Positions 31,694 to 44,100 of a DNA stretch of 64,000 bases are shown piece after piece; within the stretch, counting starts at the first letter, position 1; every line of letters starts with the position of its first letter. The notes under the pieces were generated by a model. The model did not search any database. It had not been told where the DNA came from and saw only the letters and a list, made by a program, of their open reading frames with translations. Source of the DNA: Yamagishiella unicocca. Taxonomy: Eukaryota; Chlorophyta; Chlorophyceae; Chlamydomonadales; Volvocaceae. The DNA lies in NCBI GenBank assembly GCA_003116995.1, contig BDSL01000023.1, positions 434,001 to 498,000 of the forward strand. The letters run 5' to 3'. The translations under genes and the position numbers were made by a program.

Positions 31694-34600
31694 ATGTCAG
31701 AAGTGGAATCACCTGGTGAAAGCTTAGATGATGCGCTTGCCGCCGCTTTCGATGACTTTGGGGACGAGGAAGAGGTTATAGCGGTAGGCGGTCCACCCAC
31801 TTATTGCAGGATTTACTACTTGCCTAGTCGTTTAATTTCTTGTTGGCACTTGCAGCCTGCAGAAGATAACGCCTCCGAACCCGATCGAGATGCGGAGGGC
31901 GGGAACTCGGGTTCCAGCTCAGAGGTTGACTTGGATGAGTTAGGAGATGAAGGATTTACAGAAGTGGAAGCGCTTGAGAAGGAAGCTGGTGAGCAGATAT
32001 AAAATGCTATGCAGTGCCGCGCAAGAGCGTGCACGGCTGTGGAAACGCGCACTCGGGCCGCACATCTCACGCACCAGCCTTCGCTCCCCTGCAACCAGCC
32101 TACCCGTGGCTCTGCGCCCCATTGCACGCAATCGCCGACCTGTTCCTGGGCCTCCACAGCACGCACCGCACAGCGCACGGTGCCATGGCAGACGCTTTTT
32201 CACCGCCGACACGCGCAGGCATCGAAGCCCGCCCAGCGAAGCGCCAGCGCGTGGTCAAGTTCAGCGACGTGCAAGAGCCCAGCGGCAACCTCGGTGGCGC
32301 CTCTGGCTCCCGGGGCGGTGGTGGTGGGGGCGGCAGAGCTGCCGCCGCGGCCGCCGCGGCCGCGGCTTGTGGCCACCCTGTCTGGGTGTTTGGGCTGTGC
32401 GGCGTATGCGGAGTCAGCAAGGAGGCCGCGGTGGACCATTCCGACCAGTACGGCCAGTACCTAGGGGGCGGGGGCGGTCACCGACAGCACCACTCCGGCG
32501 GAGCGGACGGAGGCCAGGTGCGGCGCCCGCGTACCCAGATGCGGGGCTGCGGCTGTAGGCTGCGGCTGTAGGCTGTAGTCGCGGCTGTAGGCTGTAGCTG
32601 CGGCTGTAGGCTGTAGCCGCGGCTGTAGGCTGTAGCCGCGGCTGTAGGCTGCGGCTGTATACGGGATGCGGTTCGAAAAGTATCACGACGGGGTGGGGGT
32701 AGTAAATGGAAGACCCGCGTACGAAAGAAAACGGGGTGGGGTTGGGGGGGAGATGGCGGGCCGGAGGACGGGTCGTGTTGCGGTGATGATGCTGCACCCG
32801 GGGGCGCCTGCAGGGTCCTGCGCGCGAGATCGCGCGTGGAAGTGCCGTGACGAGTGGCTGTAGCCCCTCCCACCCTACCACCCTGCCACCCTGCCACCCT
32901 GGATGCGGGTGCGGGGTGCATGGGAGGAGGCGGGGAGGCGTAGAGGGGGGATCGTGGGGGCGGGGTGCATGGGAGGTGGCGGGGAGGCGTAGAGGGGGGA
33001 TCGTGGGGGCGGGGTCCGACACCCGCACCACTCAGTTTCACTGCGTGCGGTCTTCTGCGCCCGCGTGTGTGTTTTTCGCCGCTGAGCCCCCCATGTCTGT
33101 GTACGGGCCGCAGGGCGGCGTCGTACGGCTGAAGCACCTGCACGCCAGCAAGGAGGTGGAGGTCAGCAACCAGGAGGCGGAGCGCATTCGCAGGCAGGCA
33201 GGGGCGGCGCCTGGGGGGGGTGCGGTTACAATAAAAGAACCCCTGGGGGGTTTACAATAAAAGAACCTCTGGGGGGTTTACAATAAAAGAACCTCTAGGG
33301 AGGTTACAATAAAAGAACTTCTGGGGAGTTTACAATAAAAGAACCTCTAGGGAGGTTACAATAAAAGAACTTCTGGGGGGTTTACAATAAAAGAACCTCT
33401 GGGGGGGGTTTTACAATAAAAGAACCGCTGGGGGGGTTACAATAAATGAACCTGTGGGGGGGAACCCGTGGGTGGCCGTGGGAAGAAGCCCGCGGCCGGG
33501 GTCGCGGCCGGAGGGCAGGGGAGGGGAGTTAGAGGAGGAACCCGTGTTTCCGACACGAAACGGGGCGGAGGGGTTTCGGAGGGGAGGGGGGCAGGGGAGG
33601 GCCCCCACGGGTTGCGGTGCTAAGGAGCTGAGGAGAGGGAGGGAGCGAGCGGCGTGGGCGGGCTCAACGGTTGCGGGGCACGTCCGTTGGTTGCCGCTTT
33701 CGACGGTGGACCTGCGGTTGCGGACGCAGGGGTACGGTCTCGCAGCTGATCTCCCGGCGGCGCCTCATCTTGATTCTGGATCTGGATCACACGCTGCTGA
33801 ACTCCGTCCACACGGGGGAGGTGGGGGAGGACGCGGCACCGCAGCTGGCGGAGGTGCTGCAGCGGGAGGAGGTGAGAGGGAGGGGGCCCGGCGGGGGTTT
33901 CGAGGGAGACCCGTGGATGCCCGAAAAAACCGTTTAGAACAGGCGTTTGCCGGCCCGGGGGGGAGAGCCAGTTACTCGACGGGGGGGATATGACGTAGCG
34001 GGGTATGGTGGAACGGGTCTGGATTGCAGAGGGCGGCGTGCAAGGGAGGGGGAGGCGGCAGCACGATGCAGCATGCAAGGGGGGGGAGACGGCAGCACGA
34101 TGCAGCATGCAAGGGGGGGAGACGGCAGCACGATGCAGCATGCAAGGGGGGGGGGAGACGGCAGCACGATGCAGCGTGCAAGGGGGGGGAGACGGCAGCA
34201 CGATGCAGCATGCAAGGGGGGGGGAGACGGCAGCACGATGCAGCGTGCAAGGGGGGGGAGACGGCAGCACGATGCAGCGTGCAAGGGGGGGAGACGGCAG
34301 CACGAGGCAGCGTGCAAGGGGGGGGGGAGACGGCAGCACGATGCAGCGAGGGAGCGGTGGTGATCGGGGGGCTGGGGCAAACCGGTAGGTCGCGAAGGGG
34401 ACGGGGCGGGCATGTGTGGTTGCTGGCAGGAGCCATGGTGGTGCTCATAGCACCACGTACACAGTGAGCTACCCCGGCCCCCTGCCCCCCTCACCGCTCC
34501 TCCCCCCCCTGCCGCCCTGTAACCCCCCTGCCGCCCTCACCGCTCCTCCCCCCCCCCTGCCGCCCTCACCGCTCCTCGCCCCCCTGCCCCGCCCCCTCCT

Positions 34601-37600
34601 GCCGCTAGGAGGCCAACCTAGGCCCGCGCCGCCTGCTGCACCGACTGGCGGACAACAAGCTCTGGACCAAACTGAGACCGGGCGTGTTTGAATTCTTGGA
34701 GGTGAGGGGAGGGGAGGAGGCAGGGGAGCGGCAGGGGAGGAGGCGGGGGAGGGGAGGGGAGGAGGCGGGGGAGGGGAGGGGAGGAGGCAGGTGAGGGGAG
34801 GGGAGGAGGCAGGGGAGCGGCAGGGGAGGAGGCGGGGGAGGGGAGGGGAGGAGGCAGGGGAGCGGCAGGGGAGGAGGCGGGGGAGGGGAGGGGAGGAGGC
34901 GGGGGAGGGGAGGGGAGGAGGCAGGTGAGGGGAGGGGAGGAGGCAGGGGAGCGGCAGGGGAGGAGGCGGGGGAGGGGAGGGGAGGAGGCGGGGGAGGGGA
35001 GGGGAGGAGGCAGGGGAGGGGAGGGGAGGAGGCGGGGGAGGGGAGGAGAGGAGGCGAGGGAGGGGAGGGGAGGGGAGGAGGCAGGGAGCGGCAGGGGAGG
35101 AGGCGGGGGAGGGGAGGGGAGGAGGCGGGGGAGGGGAGGGGAGGAGGCAGGGGAGGGGAGGGGAGGAGGCAGGGGAGGGGAGGGGAGGAGGCGGGGGAGG
35201 GGAGGGGAGGAGGCAGGTGAGGGGAGGGGAGGAGGCAGGGGAGGGGAGGGGAGGAGGCAGGGGAGGGGAGGGGAGGAGGCGGGGGAGGGGAGGGGAGGAG
35301 GCAGGGGAGGGGAGGGGAGGAGGCGGGGGAGGGGAGGGGAGGAGGGGGGAGGGGAGGGGAGGAGGCGGGGGAGGGGAGGGGAGGAGGCGAGGGAGGGGCC
35401 CGGCTGAGGTGGCGCGCCCAGTGGCACCTGCCCACGACCCGCCGTGTCCAGAGGTCTGCGATTACTCCCTGCGAATACCCGGCCCACGCGCCCCCCTTCC
35501 ACCCTTCCTCCTCCCCCCCAGGGCCTCCGGGGCAGCTACGAGATGCACATATACACCATGGGCGACAAGACGTACGCGGCGGAGGTCCGGAAGTAAGGCC
35601 CGGGGGGAGGGGCCGGCGGGGCACGAGGGAAACCCTACCCGGGGCGGGTGTAGGGACGGCTCGTGTGTTTTTTGGGTGGAGCTGCCGGTATCCTAGCATT
35701 GGGGACCCCTGCTCACCTCCGTCCCGCCCTGCTACAAGAGCTGCCTGCAGCGGCATGGCCGGGCCCAGTGGGTGCCTTCTGAGGTACACTTGGTGTACCG
35801 GCATAGTACCGGCATAGTACTGGCATAGAACCCGCATAGTACCGGCATAGTACCGGCATAGTACCCGCATAGTACCGGCATAGTACCCGCATAGTACGGC
35901 ATAGTACCGGCACAGTACGGCATAGTACCGGCACAGTACGGCATAGTACCGGCATAGTACCCGCATAGTACCGGCATAGTACCGGTATAGTACCGGTATA
36001 GTACCGGCATAGTACCAGCATAGTACCGGCATAGTACCGGCATAGTACCGGCATAGTACCGGCATAGTACCGGCATAGTACCGGCATAGTACCGGCATAT
36101 TCGGTGTACCGGCATCCCCGCAGCGTCACGTCTCCGTCGGCGCCACTTCCCACCACCCACCTAATCCAACCCGACCCCCGCCCCGTCCCGCCACCCTTCA
36201 GGCTGCTGGACCCCACCGGCCGCCTCTTCTCCTCGGTGATCGCGAAGGACCACTCCACCACCACCACCGCCAAACACCTGGACGTACTCCTGTGGGTCCA
36301 GGGAGGGGGACAAGGGCTAGGGCGTGCGCCCCCCCGCGCTCTGCGCCGTACAGGCTGCGTCCACCAAAGCGCAAGCCACTGGCCGCGCTGGGCTCCCAAC
36401 CGTATCCTGGCACTTTAACCGAATAACTGCCAACCGACAGGTCTGCGGACGAGCTGGCGCTGATCCTGGACGACACCGAGGTGGTTTGGCCCGGTCACAG
36501 GCGCAACCTGCTGCAGGTGCGCTCGCGGGCGCCCCCGCTGACTGCTCCTCAACATCGGGCGGGAGGGGCTTGCGGGCAGGCTGAAGCCGGCAGACTGAAG
36601 CCGACAAGCTGAAGACGGCAGACTTAGTCGTGTCACGGCTTCCGTGCCTTTGGTGTGCCAAGGTTCAGGTGTGTTTTACTACTACATCTCGCCCTTCCCC
36701 CACCCCTTGCCCCCTCAACCCCTCCCCCGCTGTCTCGCAGATCGAGCGCTACCACTTCTTCCCCTCCGACCTGCGCAAGTGGCGGGCGGATGGCACCGCC
36801 CTGCTGGCGCAGGTACGGGCGCATGGGTCCAGGGACGCCCCCAGGGAGGCTGGGGCGCATGGGTCCAGGGAGGCTGGGGCGCGTGGGTCCAGGGAGGCTG
36901 GGGCGCATGGGTCCAGGGATGCCCCCAGGGAGGCTGGGGCGAGCCTTAGCAGGACGGGCGAAGGGCTGCTGCTGCGTGCCGTGATTTGCCTGGGTGGGAG
37001 CACCGGTACAACTTTACTGTACACGTGCAGAGTGCCCGAAGCGAGTAGAAGACGAATAGCACACCTTGACACGTATCTCAATGTGACGATGTGGCGTGTT
37101 GGCCCCCCTGTGACGTGTTGGCCCCCCTGTGACGTGTTGGCCCCCTGTGACTGCCGCAGGGCTGCGACGAGAGTGCCACTGACGGGGCGCTTGCGACCCA
37201 CATGCGAGTGCTGCGGGCCGTGCACGCGCGGTGAGCTGGTGGTGGTGGTGGTGGTGGTAGCAGTTGTAAGGGGGAGAAGCTGTTGGCAGCTGTTGGGGGG
37301 AAGGGACTGAGAGCTCGGAGGCGGCGGCAGCAGGAGGGTTTCGGGGCTGGGGCCGGCAGGTCCCTTTGGTCAGGTCACGACACGGTTCGAGGGTGGCGTC
37401 ACGTGCTTCGCGCCCTCCCTTGATCCTGCCAGCACAGCGCCAACATGCCTGCCCCCCCCCTACTTACGTTGTCACCCCCCCCCCACACACGCACACCAAC
37501 CTCCCCGCTTCCCAAAACCCGTCGGCCGCAACCCCCAACCCCCAACCCCACTCTCACCCCAACCCCACCAGCTTCTTCTCGCGGGACGACCCCTCGCTGC

Positions 37601-39289
37601 CCCCCCTGGAGGTACGGGACGTGCGGGACATCCTGGCCGAGCAGCGGGGGAGGATACTCAAGGTACGGCCCGGGGGGGCGGGGGGGCCGGGGTTTGCGAG
37701 TCAATTTGCCGCGGGGTTGGCTTTGTGCGTGTGAGCCGGACTCAGTGGGGGGGGGGGACCTATCCGGGCAGTGGAGCAGCCTGTACGTTGGCAGACTTTG
37801 TACCTGCTCGTCCTGGTTGACCCTTTCTGCTCGTCCTGGTGACCCTCCTGCTCGTCCTGGTGACCCTCCTGCTCGTCCTGTGGGCCCTCCTGCTCGTCCT
37901 GCGGGCCCTCCTGCTCGTCCTGGTTGACCCTCATGCTCGTCCTGATGGACCCTCCCGGCTGCGACAGGGCTGCCACGTCACCTTCAGCAGGTGCTGGCCG
38001 CAGGTGGGTCGTCGGCTGGCTGGCTGGCTGACTGGGTAGAGACCCGGTCACACTTCATATGTTGGAAGGGTAGCGAGAACACCCTATTACACTTCATAGG
38101 TTGGGTGGGTAGCGAGAAGACCCGGCTATACGTCATAGGTTGGGTGGGTAGGGGGCCGCTGCTCTGCTGCACGGGTCGTCGGGGGGGGGGAGGCTCTTGG
38201 AGCCGCGGTGGTGGGTGATTGCATAACAGCGGTGTGGAGGGCACAGAAAGATACCCCGTGAGCTCCTGCCAGTGCGGCGGCCCCCCCACGAAGCACTGCC
38301 CGCCCCCTCCTGCCGCCCCGGCCCCTCCTGGCCCCCCGCCCCCTCCTGCCGCCCCGCACCCTCCTGCCGCCCCGCAGGACAGGAGCCCCCACTTGGAACC
38401 GCTCTGGCAGCTGGCGGAGGGTCTGGGCGCATCCTGCCTGAACACCTACGACCCGGACATCACGACGCATGTGGTGGCGGCGGCCGGCGGCACGGAAAAG
38501 GTACGACACGGCGATGATGTACGACACGGCGTCGATGTACGACATGGCGGTGATGTACGACGTGCGTGCCGGCGCAGACGCTCTGCGCCTGCAAAGATGT
38601 GCGCCGCCAGCCCCACATCGACACCACTCCCCCTCCCGCAATTGCACGGCTGCAATGTCGCTTAGTCGCGCTCTTTCCTTTAGCCGCCCGTCCCGCGCCG
38701 CCTTCCTTCCCCTTCGCCCCCCCGTCCGCCCCCCTGCCAGGTGCACATGGCTCGCAATCACGGCAAGGCGGTGGTGCTGCCCTCCTGGCTGCAGGGCTGC
38801 TCCTTCCGGTGGGTCGCTGCCGCGGGGTGTGATTCCCATTGAAACCCTATGAAAGTACATCCCCTCCTCGTCGCATCATTCCGGGCTATGCATCCTTTGG
38901 CCTGACCGCCAGCCCCTTCTAAACCCCTGCATTCGAAGCAAAACCTCTCTACGGTCAGCGATGGCTGAGAAACGCATTAAATGATGCACTGGCTGGCACC
39001 TCAGGGCTCTCCACTTTACCCCCTTTATGACTTCTTATTTTTTAAGTCCATTCCTGCACCGACCCGCAACGGCAGGTGGAAGCGGCTAGCGGAGGAGGAC
39101 TTTGCGGTGGCCGACCCCGGGTCGGAGGGTCGCCCGGGGGGGGCCGGAGGCAACGGGGCATCCAAGGCCTCCGCTGGCTCCGGTGGCGGCAGGATGAGCG
39201 CCGAGGAGGAGCTCCGGGTGGTGATGGCGGTGGCGGGAGGCGGCGGGACGGCAGCCGGGGATCAGGGGCGCGAGAGCGCCGGCGGGTGA
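31694..39289 (+). CDS. FCP1: FCP1-like RNA polymerase II CTD phosphatase, 16 exons
   Basis: Protein phosphatase that removes phosphate from the CTD of RNA polymerase II in the nucleus. Exons: 31694-31783, 31856-31988, 32174-32517, 33087-33197, 33746-33871, 34609-34701, 35522-35592, 36202-36291, 36441-36516, 36741-36812, 37160-37230, 37572-37662, 37968-38003, 38378-38500, 38741-38808, 39076-39289; 1809 nt, 602 aa. Order: acidic N-terminus, basic RPAKRQR, a CGHPVWVFGLCGVCG segment like that of plant CPL3/CPL4 proteins, then the FCPH catalytic domain with ILDLDHTLLNS (DxDxT nucleophile), TKLRPGVFEFL, YTMGDKTYA and LILDDTEVVWPGH, and a C-terminal BRCT domain (GCHVTFSR to VVLPSWLQGC). Exon 4 needs a GC-AG intron (CAG then GCAGGG) to stay in frame, which is the weakest junction. 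The introns hold several satellite arrays. Confidence 0.92.
32540..32665 (+). repeat. gctgtaggctgcg repeat in CTD phosphatase intron 3
   Basis: About ten imperfect units of ggctgtaggctgcggctgta directly downstream of the exon 3 donor at 32517. Confidence 0.85.
33222..33455 (+). repeat. 26-bp array ttacaataaaagaacc in CTD phosphatase intron 4
   Basis: About nine units of ttacaataaaagaacctctg plus a G-run. Each unit carries AATAAA on the plus strand, and TGTAA on the minus strand. Confidence 0.92.
34050..34360 (+). repeat. ~34-bp array gagacggcagcacgatgcag in CTD phosphatase intron 5
   Basis: About nine units of gagacggcagcacgatgcag followed by c(a/g)tgcaagggggg, varying only in G-run length and in an A/G difference. 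Confidence 0.92.
34702..35398 (+). repeat. Purine-only G-rich minisatellite in CTD phosphatase intron 6
   Basis: About 700 bp of [24 protein letters not shown] units start immediately at the exon 6 donor. The sense strand is almost entirely purine, with closely spaced runs of four G. Confidence 0.93.
35795..36110. repeat. 11-bp satellite atagtaccggc in CTD phosphatase intron 7
   Basis: Close to 29 units of atagtaccggc with variants (cccgc, gtagt, cacagtacggc). The array lies about 90 bp before the acceptor at 36201. Confidence 0.93.
37805..37955 (+). repeat. ~21-bp repeat ctgctcgtcctggtgaccct in CTD phosphatase intron 12
   Basis: Seven or so units with small changes just before the acceptor at 37967. 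Smaller tandem repeats occur in neighbouring introns: 36825-36940 (cgcatgggtccagggaggct), 37090-37145 (gacgtgttggcccccctgt) and 38055-38150 (cataggttgggtgggtagcg). Confidence 0.85.
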
Positions 39290-41102
39290 GGGGCGCGAGA
39301 GCGCCGGCGCACACCAGTGGTTGTGGTGGGGTAAAAGGGAGACCCGGTGAGGCAGGTATAGCCGGTGAATTTGCAGGAGAGAAGCGGCAGGACTGTGGTA
39401 GCTGGTGGTGTTGACAGGAGGGCTGGCCTTGGAGGCCGAGCGAAGCTGGTTGGGTGTTGCGCTGGCACTGGGGGGCCGCTGGCGGCGGCCATCAGTGCCG
39501 TCGCTGTCAACACCGCGTGCGTTGTACGGCAAGCTTAATAGCTTATGCCACCGTATTTACGAGTGTGGTGGTGGTGGTGGTGGTGGTGTGGTACGGTAGT
39601 AGGACCATCACGAATTGCACTTATGCAAGGTGTACGGTAGCGGTTGATGGCGCACGTCCTGCAGGTTCCCGTGTGCCGGCGGTTGCCGCTCCCGTATTCA
39701 CGACCAACGGACTGGACGAGCAACTGCCGGCTGGGGGCAGCTCATGGCATGCGCGCTTCCTGGCTTCACCTCACGGGAGCTGCCGATGCTCCCCGAATGT
39801 TTGGACTCGTGGCCTTTGGTTCGGCTGCCAGTTACTATTCGTTACAGTGGGCTCCAGACCTTGAAACGTATAGCCGGGCGTATCGCCAGGTGTTAGCTTT
39901 TGATGGACGAGATGGGCGGTTCGTTGCGGCCGTACGGATGTTTTTGTGCGCGATAACTTGTCTGAGGGAGGCCCGAAAGCCTTCACTCACGGACACAATC
40001 TTTGGGGGGTTATAAGAGAATCCGCGAATCCACGGCCGACAAACCGAGGGGGGGAGAGGGTATAAATGTTCCAAATTACTTCAAATGGGTCATGACTGGT
40101 CCCGCAGCATAGTGCTGCCACTCTCGCCTTGCCCCGTTTTCTTGCGCCACAGCGGTGGTCACACCGTGCTTGGCATACCATACCTAACATCGACTGTTTC
40201 CATCCACATCCACCGACTGTAAAGTATGACAACCAAATTGTTCGCGTTACTGGTGTTGTCGCAGGATATTGGTTCCAAAAGCAACCGCGCATCCGCTGTA
40301 AAAGCTGCCCCCACATCACGGTGTCGCCTGGCCACTGAGGCTGCACGCAATCACGCGCGCGCATGTGCCCGTGCATCCACATCCTCCACATCCGGCCAGT
40401 GCTGGATCACCGTTAGGTGGCCCCTCGCTGTCCCCGGGGACACACCACGGCGCCTCGAAACAACAAAACACCCAGAGCAATCCACACGCCCTACAGTACC
40501 CCCCTCTCGTCCGCGGTAACTCCGTATCCTCCACCACCAGCTGGGAGGCCGGATGCGACGCTTCGGAACCTGGAGCGGCTTGGCGCCTTGGGGAACACGT
40601 TTCCTTCCAGACCCGGTCCGACGACTTCCACATCGGCGCACCTCACCCTCACCCCCACCCGCAGCGCCGCGTGATGTGCGGCTAGGCAGCGGTGCCCTGC
40701 CCTGCCTCGCTCAGCTTTGGGGGCCGCCCCTGGCCGTCTGCGGATGGCCTCACCGCCCCCAGGCTGGCGGTCGCAGCTGCGGCAGGCGGGTCGGCCCCCT
40801 CGCCCTGCACCCCGCCGGACAGCGGCCGCTGCGCGGCGTCCCGACAATCCCCGGTCGCGTCGCGGCTCCGAAGCCCCGCCTGCAAGCTCCCGGCAAGCCA
40901 GCGAGACAAAGGGCGCAGCGCAGTCGCAGTCGGAACACTGCACAACAACTAAGTCGTCCACGCGTTGTGGAATGCAGGACTATGGTCAGACATTTTGCTG
41001 CGGAGGTACAGGAAACGCAAGTAAGATGGCGACGCCCCAAGCGGGTGCAGATGCGGTATATAGCCCTCTGCCCAGCCCGGTTCGCCGCCCACGGATTTCC
41101 TA
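39290..41102. other. Convergent intergenic region between CTD phosphatase and kinase
   Basis: The two flanking genes end toward each other here. 39565-39590 is a GGT run. A copy of the dispersed repeat atccgcgaatccacgg with a TATA-like flank is at 40005-40065. A frame at 40200-40340 (ending KSCPHITVSPGH) looks protein-like but has no supported exon borders. No gene is called. Confidence 0.4.
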
Positions 41103-44100
41103 TCAACCCCCACCCCAGCCAGCCCCCCTTTTATACCCCCCCCCCCGCTGGCTCACCCGCGAGCTGTCGCCCACCGGACCGCTGGGCGGCCTGCTCCCTG
41201 GAGCCGACCCCCGCCCACCGCCTCCGCTTCCTCCTGCCCCTCCTCCGCTTGCTCCTCCCCCACCACTTCCGCCTGCTGCGCCTGCTGCTAGTGCTGCTGC
41301 GCCTCCCTGGCTGCTGCTGGGGGTCCTCCCCGGCCAGGCGCCCTGCTCCGTCATCTGCGGCACCACTGAGCCACGCAGCACGCTGTCCAGGTCCTCAAGC
41401 CCCGAGGAGGGAGCGCTGCGCCGGGCGGCGCCCGCAATCCCCCCCACGTGAGGCAGCGGCACGCAGTCAAACCTGAGGGGGCGCAGCACAGCACGGCACG
41501 GCACGGCACAGCACAGCACAGCACGGCACAGCACAGCACAGCACAGCATGGCACAGAAAGGCACAGCGCGGTAAGGCACAGCATGATAAGGCGGAGGACG
41601 ATGGGAGAAGACGCACGACATCCCCGTCTCGCCTGCTCCAAACAGCCGGCAATGTGTACCATGGGTGGCGGGCAACGCAGGGCACCAGCCCTCGAGGGAA
41701 GTCACTAACACGGAAGGGGGAGAAAACCCTGCCCCAGCCCGCACACGGCATAGTAAACGAATAAGCCCGCAGTAAAATGACGAAGGAGCAGATTCTGCAT
41801 CCCCGTGAAGCCATACTTACGAGAAGGCCGGGTTGGGCTCGGCGACAGGATCTGTGGGCGAGGGCCCCTGGAGGTCTCCAGGGAGGAGCCCCTTGAGGCC
41901 CTCCAGCGCCGCCCAGTCAAGATCGCGGAACCAGGGGTGCGCCTTGATCTCGGCAGCACCCCTGCGGGAGGGGGGTTCGAGGAAGACCCGTGGATGCGGG
42001 AGGGTGGAGGGGAAGGAAGAGGGTGGGGAGGTGGGGGAGGGGAAGGGGGAGGGGAAGGGGGAGTGGTTGCTGCCCAGACGTTTGATGCCCAGACTACTGC
42101 AAAACTGCATCGTCCGTCGTTGGTAGACAGGAAAGTATATTTTGAGGGCAGCAGCGCCGCAGCAGTAACCCAGGTTCCCTGCAGCACCCACGTGAGGGGC
42201 GCCCTACCCCCTCCGCGCCCGTCGTGCCCTCAGCACCACCCCAATACCCCACCACTCGACTGGGACTCCTCAGCACCACCCCACCACCCCACCACCCGAC
42301 TGGGACTGGGACCGGACCGCGATGGCCGCTCTCCCATAGCGCACCAACTCCCACAGTTTTCCTGCTAGCGCCCAAAACCGATTCTGCGAAAACTTTCCGT
42401 GCGTCGCGTGGGGTCCTCGCTTCTTTTCGTCTCGCCGTAGCCGCTATAGTTTAGACGCTAAAGGTCATATTTCGACCTTCAGCTTTAGTATCCCCGACCC
42501 AGTTCTCCAGCATGCATCTCAAAACTTCTGTTTCAAACGGTTTTTCGGACATCCACGGGTTTCCCTCGAACCACCCGACCACCCGACCACCCGACCACCC
42601 TGCCGCCCCGCCGCCCCGCACCTGCACCCCAGGCGCTCGCGGGGGTTGGGGCTCAGCAGCTGCTGCACCAGGTCGCGGCACTCGGGCGACGTGGCGTCCC
42701 CCTCCGGCCAGGCCAGCCGGCGAGCCGTGATGTTGGCGGCGGTGGCTTCGGGCGTGTCGGCGGTGAAGGGCGGCTTGCCTGGGTGGGGCGGACGGGAGCA
42801 TGCATCGCACCGTTGCTGGGCAGCTTACCTCTTGCCTGATTTACCCCTTAAACCCTAAAACCCTGATTCACCTATTTAAACCCCAAAGCCTGTCATTCGT
42901 GCCCCCGGCCTCGGCCCTAACAAGCAGCATGCCAGCCCGGCGCTCTCAGTCGCTCCGACCCCTCCCAGGTACGCTGCTCACCCGTCGATAGCTCGAACAG
43001 GACGGCCCCAAGCGCCCACCAGTCCACCTCGGGCCCGGGGTCAGCCGCGCCCTGCAGCAGCTCCGGAGCCGTGTAGCCGTGAAGGCAGTCGGGGGCGACC
43101 GGGAGCGCGGCCTGCTGCCCCTCCGCCTGCACCTCCGCCTGCACCTCCGCCTGCCCCTGCAGCCCCTGCTGCTCCTCCGCCTGCACCTCCGCCTGCCCCT
43201 GCTGCCCCTGCTGCTCCTCCGCCTGCACCTCCGCCTGCCCCTGCTGCCCCTGCTGCTCCTCCGCCTGCACCTCCGCCTGCCCCTGCTGCTCCTCCGCCTG
43301 CTCCTCCGCCTGCCCCTGCTGCCCCTGGTGCAGTTCCTGCTGATCCATCGCCGGCGCGTCCTGAGAACATAACGGCGGGCAGCACCCGGCCTGAACGGCA
43401 CCGTCTGAGCATATGATGTTATGATCACAACAACACGTTTTAGCAATAAAAACAGCAGCGCCTGCACGATTCATTACATCGTCAAACCCATACGGTACGG
43501 CGAATTGCGGCACCCGCAACCTCGTCCCCGCCCTAGCTGGCCCACTCGCACCTGCTGCTGCTGTTGTCCAGGCGAAGGTGGTTGCTGACCAGACGTTTGC
43601 TGACCAGACGTTTGCTGCCCAGACGTTTGCTTCCCAGGCGCCTCCGGCGTCGGTCCCAACGGCAGTCCTGCATCGCCCGGCGACTGGGGCGGCACGACGG
43701 TCCGCCCCCTTCCGCCGCCACTGCTGCGGCCATCGCCGCTCTGCCCGCCAGCCGCGACACCGCCGCCACTGGTGCCAGTGCCGCTGGCCCCTGCACGCCC
43801 GCTGGTCTGCCTGCTTCTGATTCTGCTGCTGCTTCTGCTGCTGCTGCTGCTGCTGCTTCTGCTGCTCTGGACCCGACTGCCGCCAGCCGGACCTGCTCCC
43901 GCGGCTGCAGAGGACGTGGCCGATGTGGGTCGGGAATGTGGCTGATGTGGGTCGCGGTTGGGAGCCAAGCCGGAGGGGTGCACGGACTTCGCGGCGCCGC
44001 CCGTACACGCGGCTGAGGAGGGCCTCGAGAGCGTGTCCGGTTCCGGCTTGGAGGCGACCGCGGCCGCAGAGCCGTTTCCGGAAGGGCGGGGAACACTCGG

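Noticed and set aside
34605..36098. 497-codon minus-strand frame rich in LPSPASSPP and YYAGTMPVLCR
   Set aside because: It is the antisense reading of two intronic satellites of the CTD phosphatase gene, and the opposite strand carries the conserved phosphatase exons.
40129..40338. Frame reading NQIVRVTGVVAGYW then RIRCKSCPHI, resembling an OB-fold/zinc segment
   Set aside because: Too short, no convincing splice partners, and a good intron acceptor (gttgtcgcag) falls inside it. Could be a decayed exon, but not enough to call.
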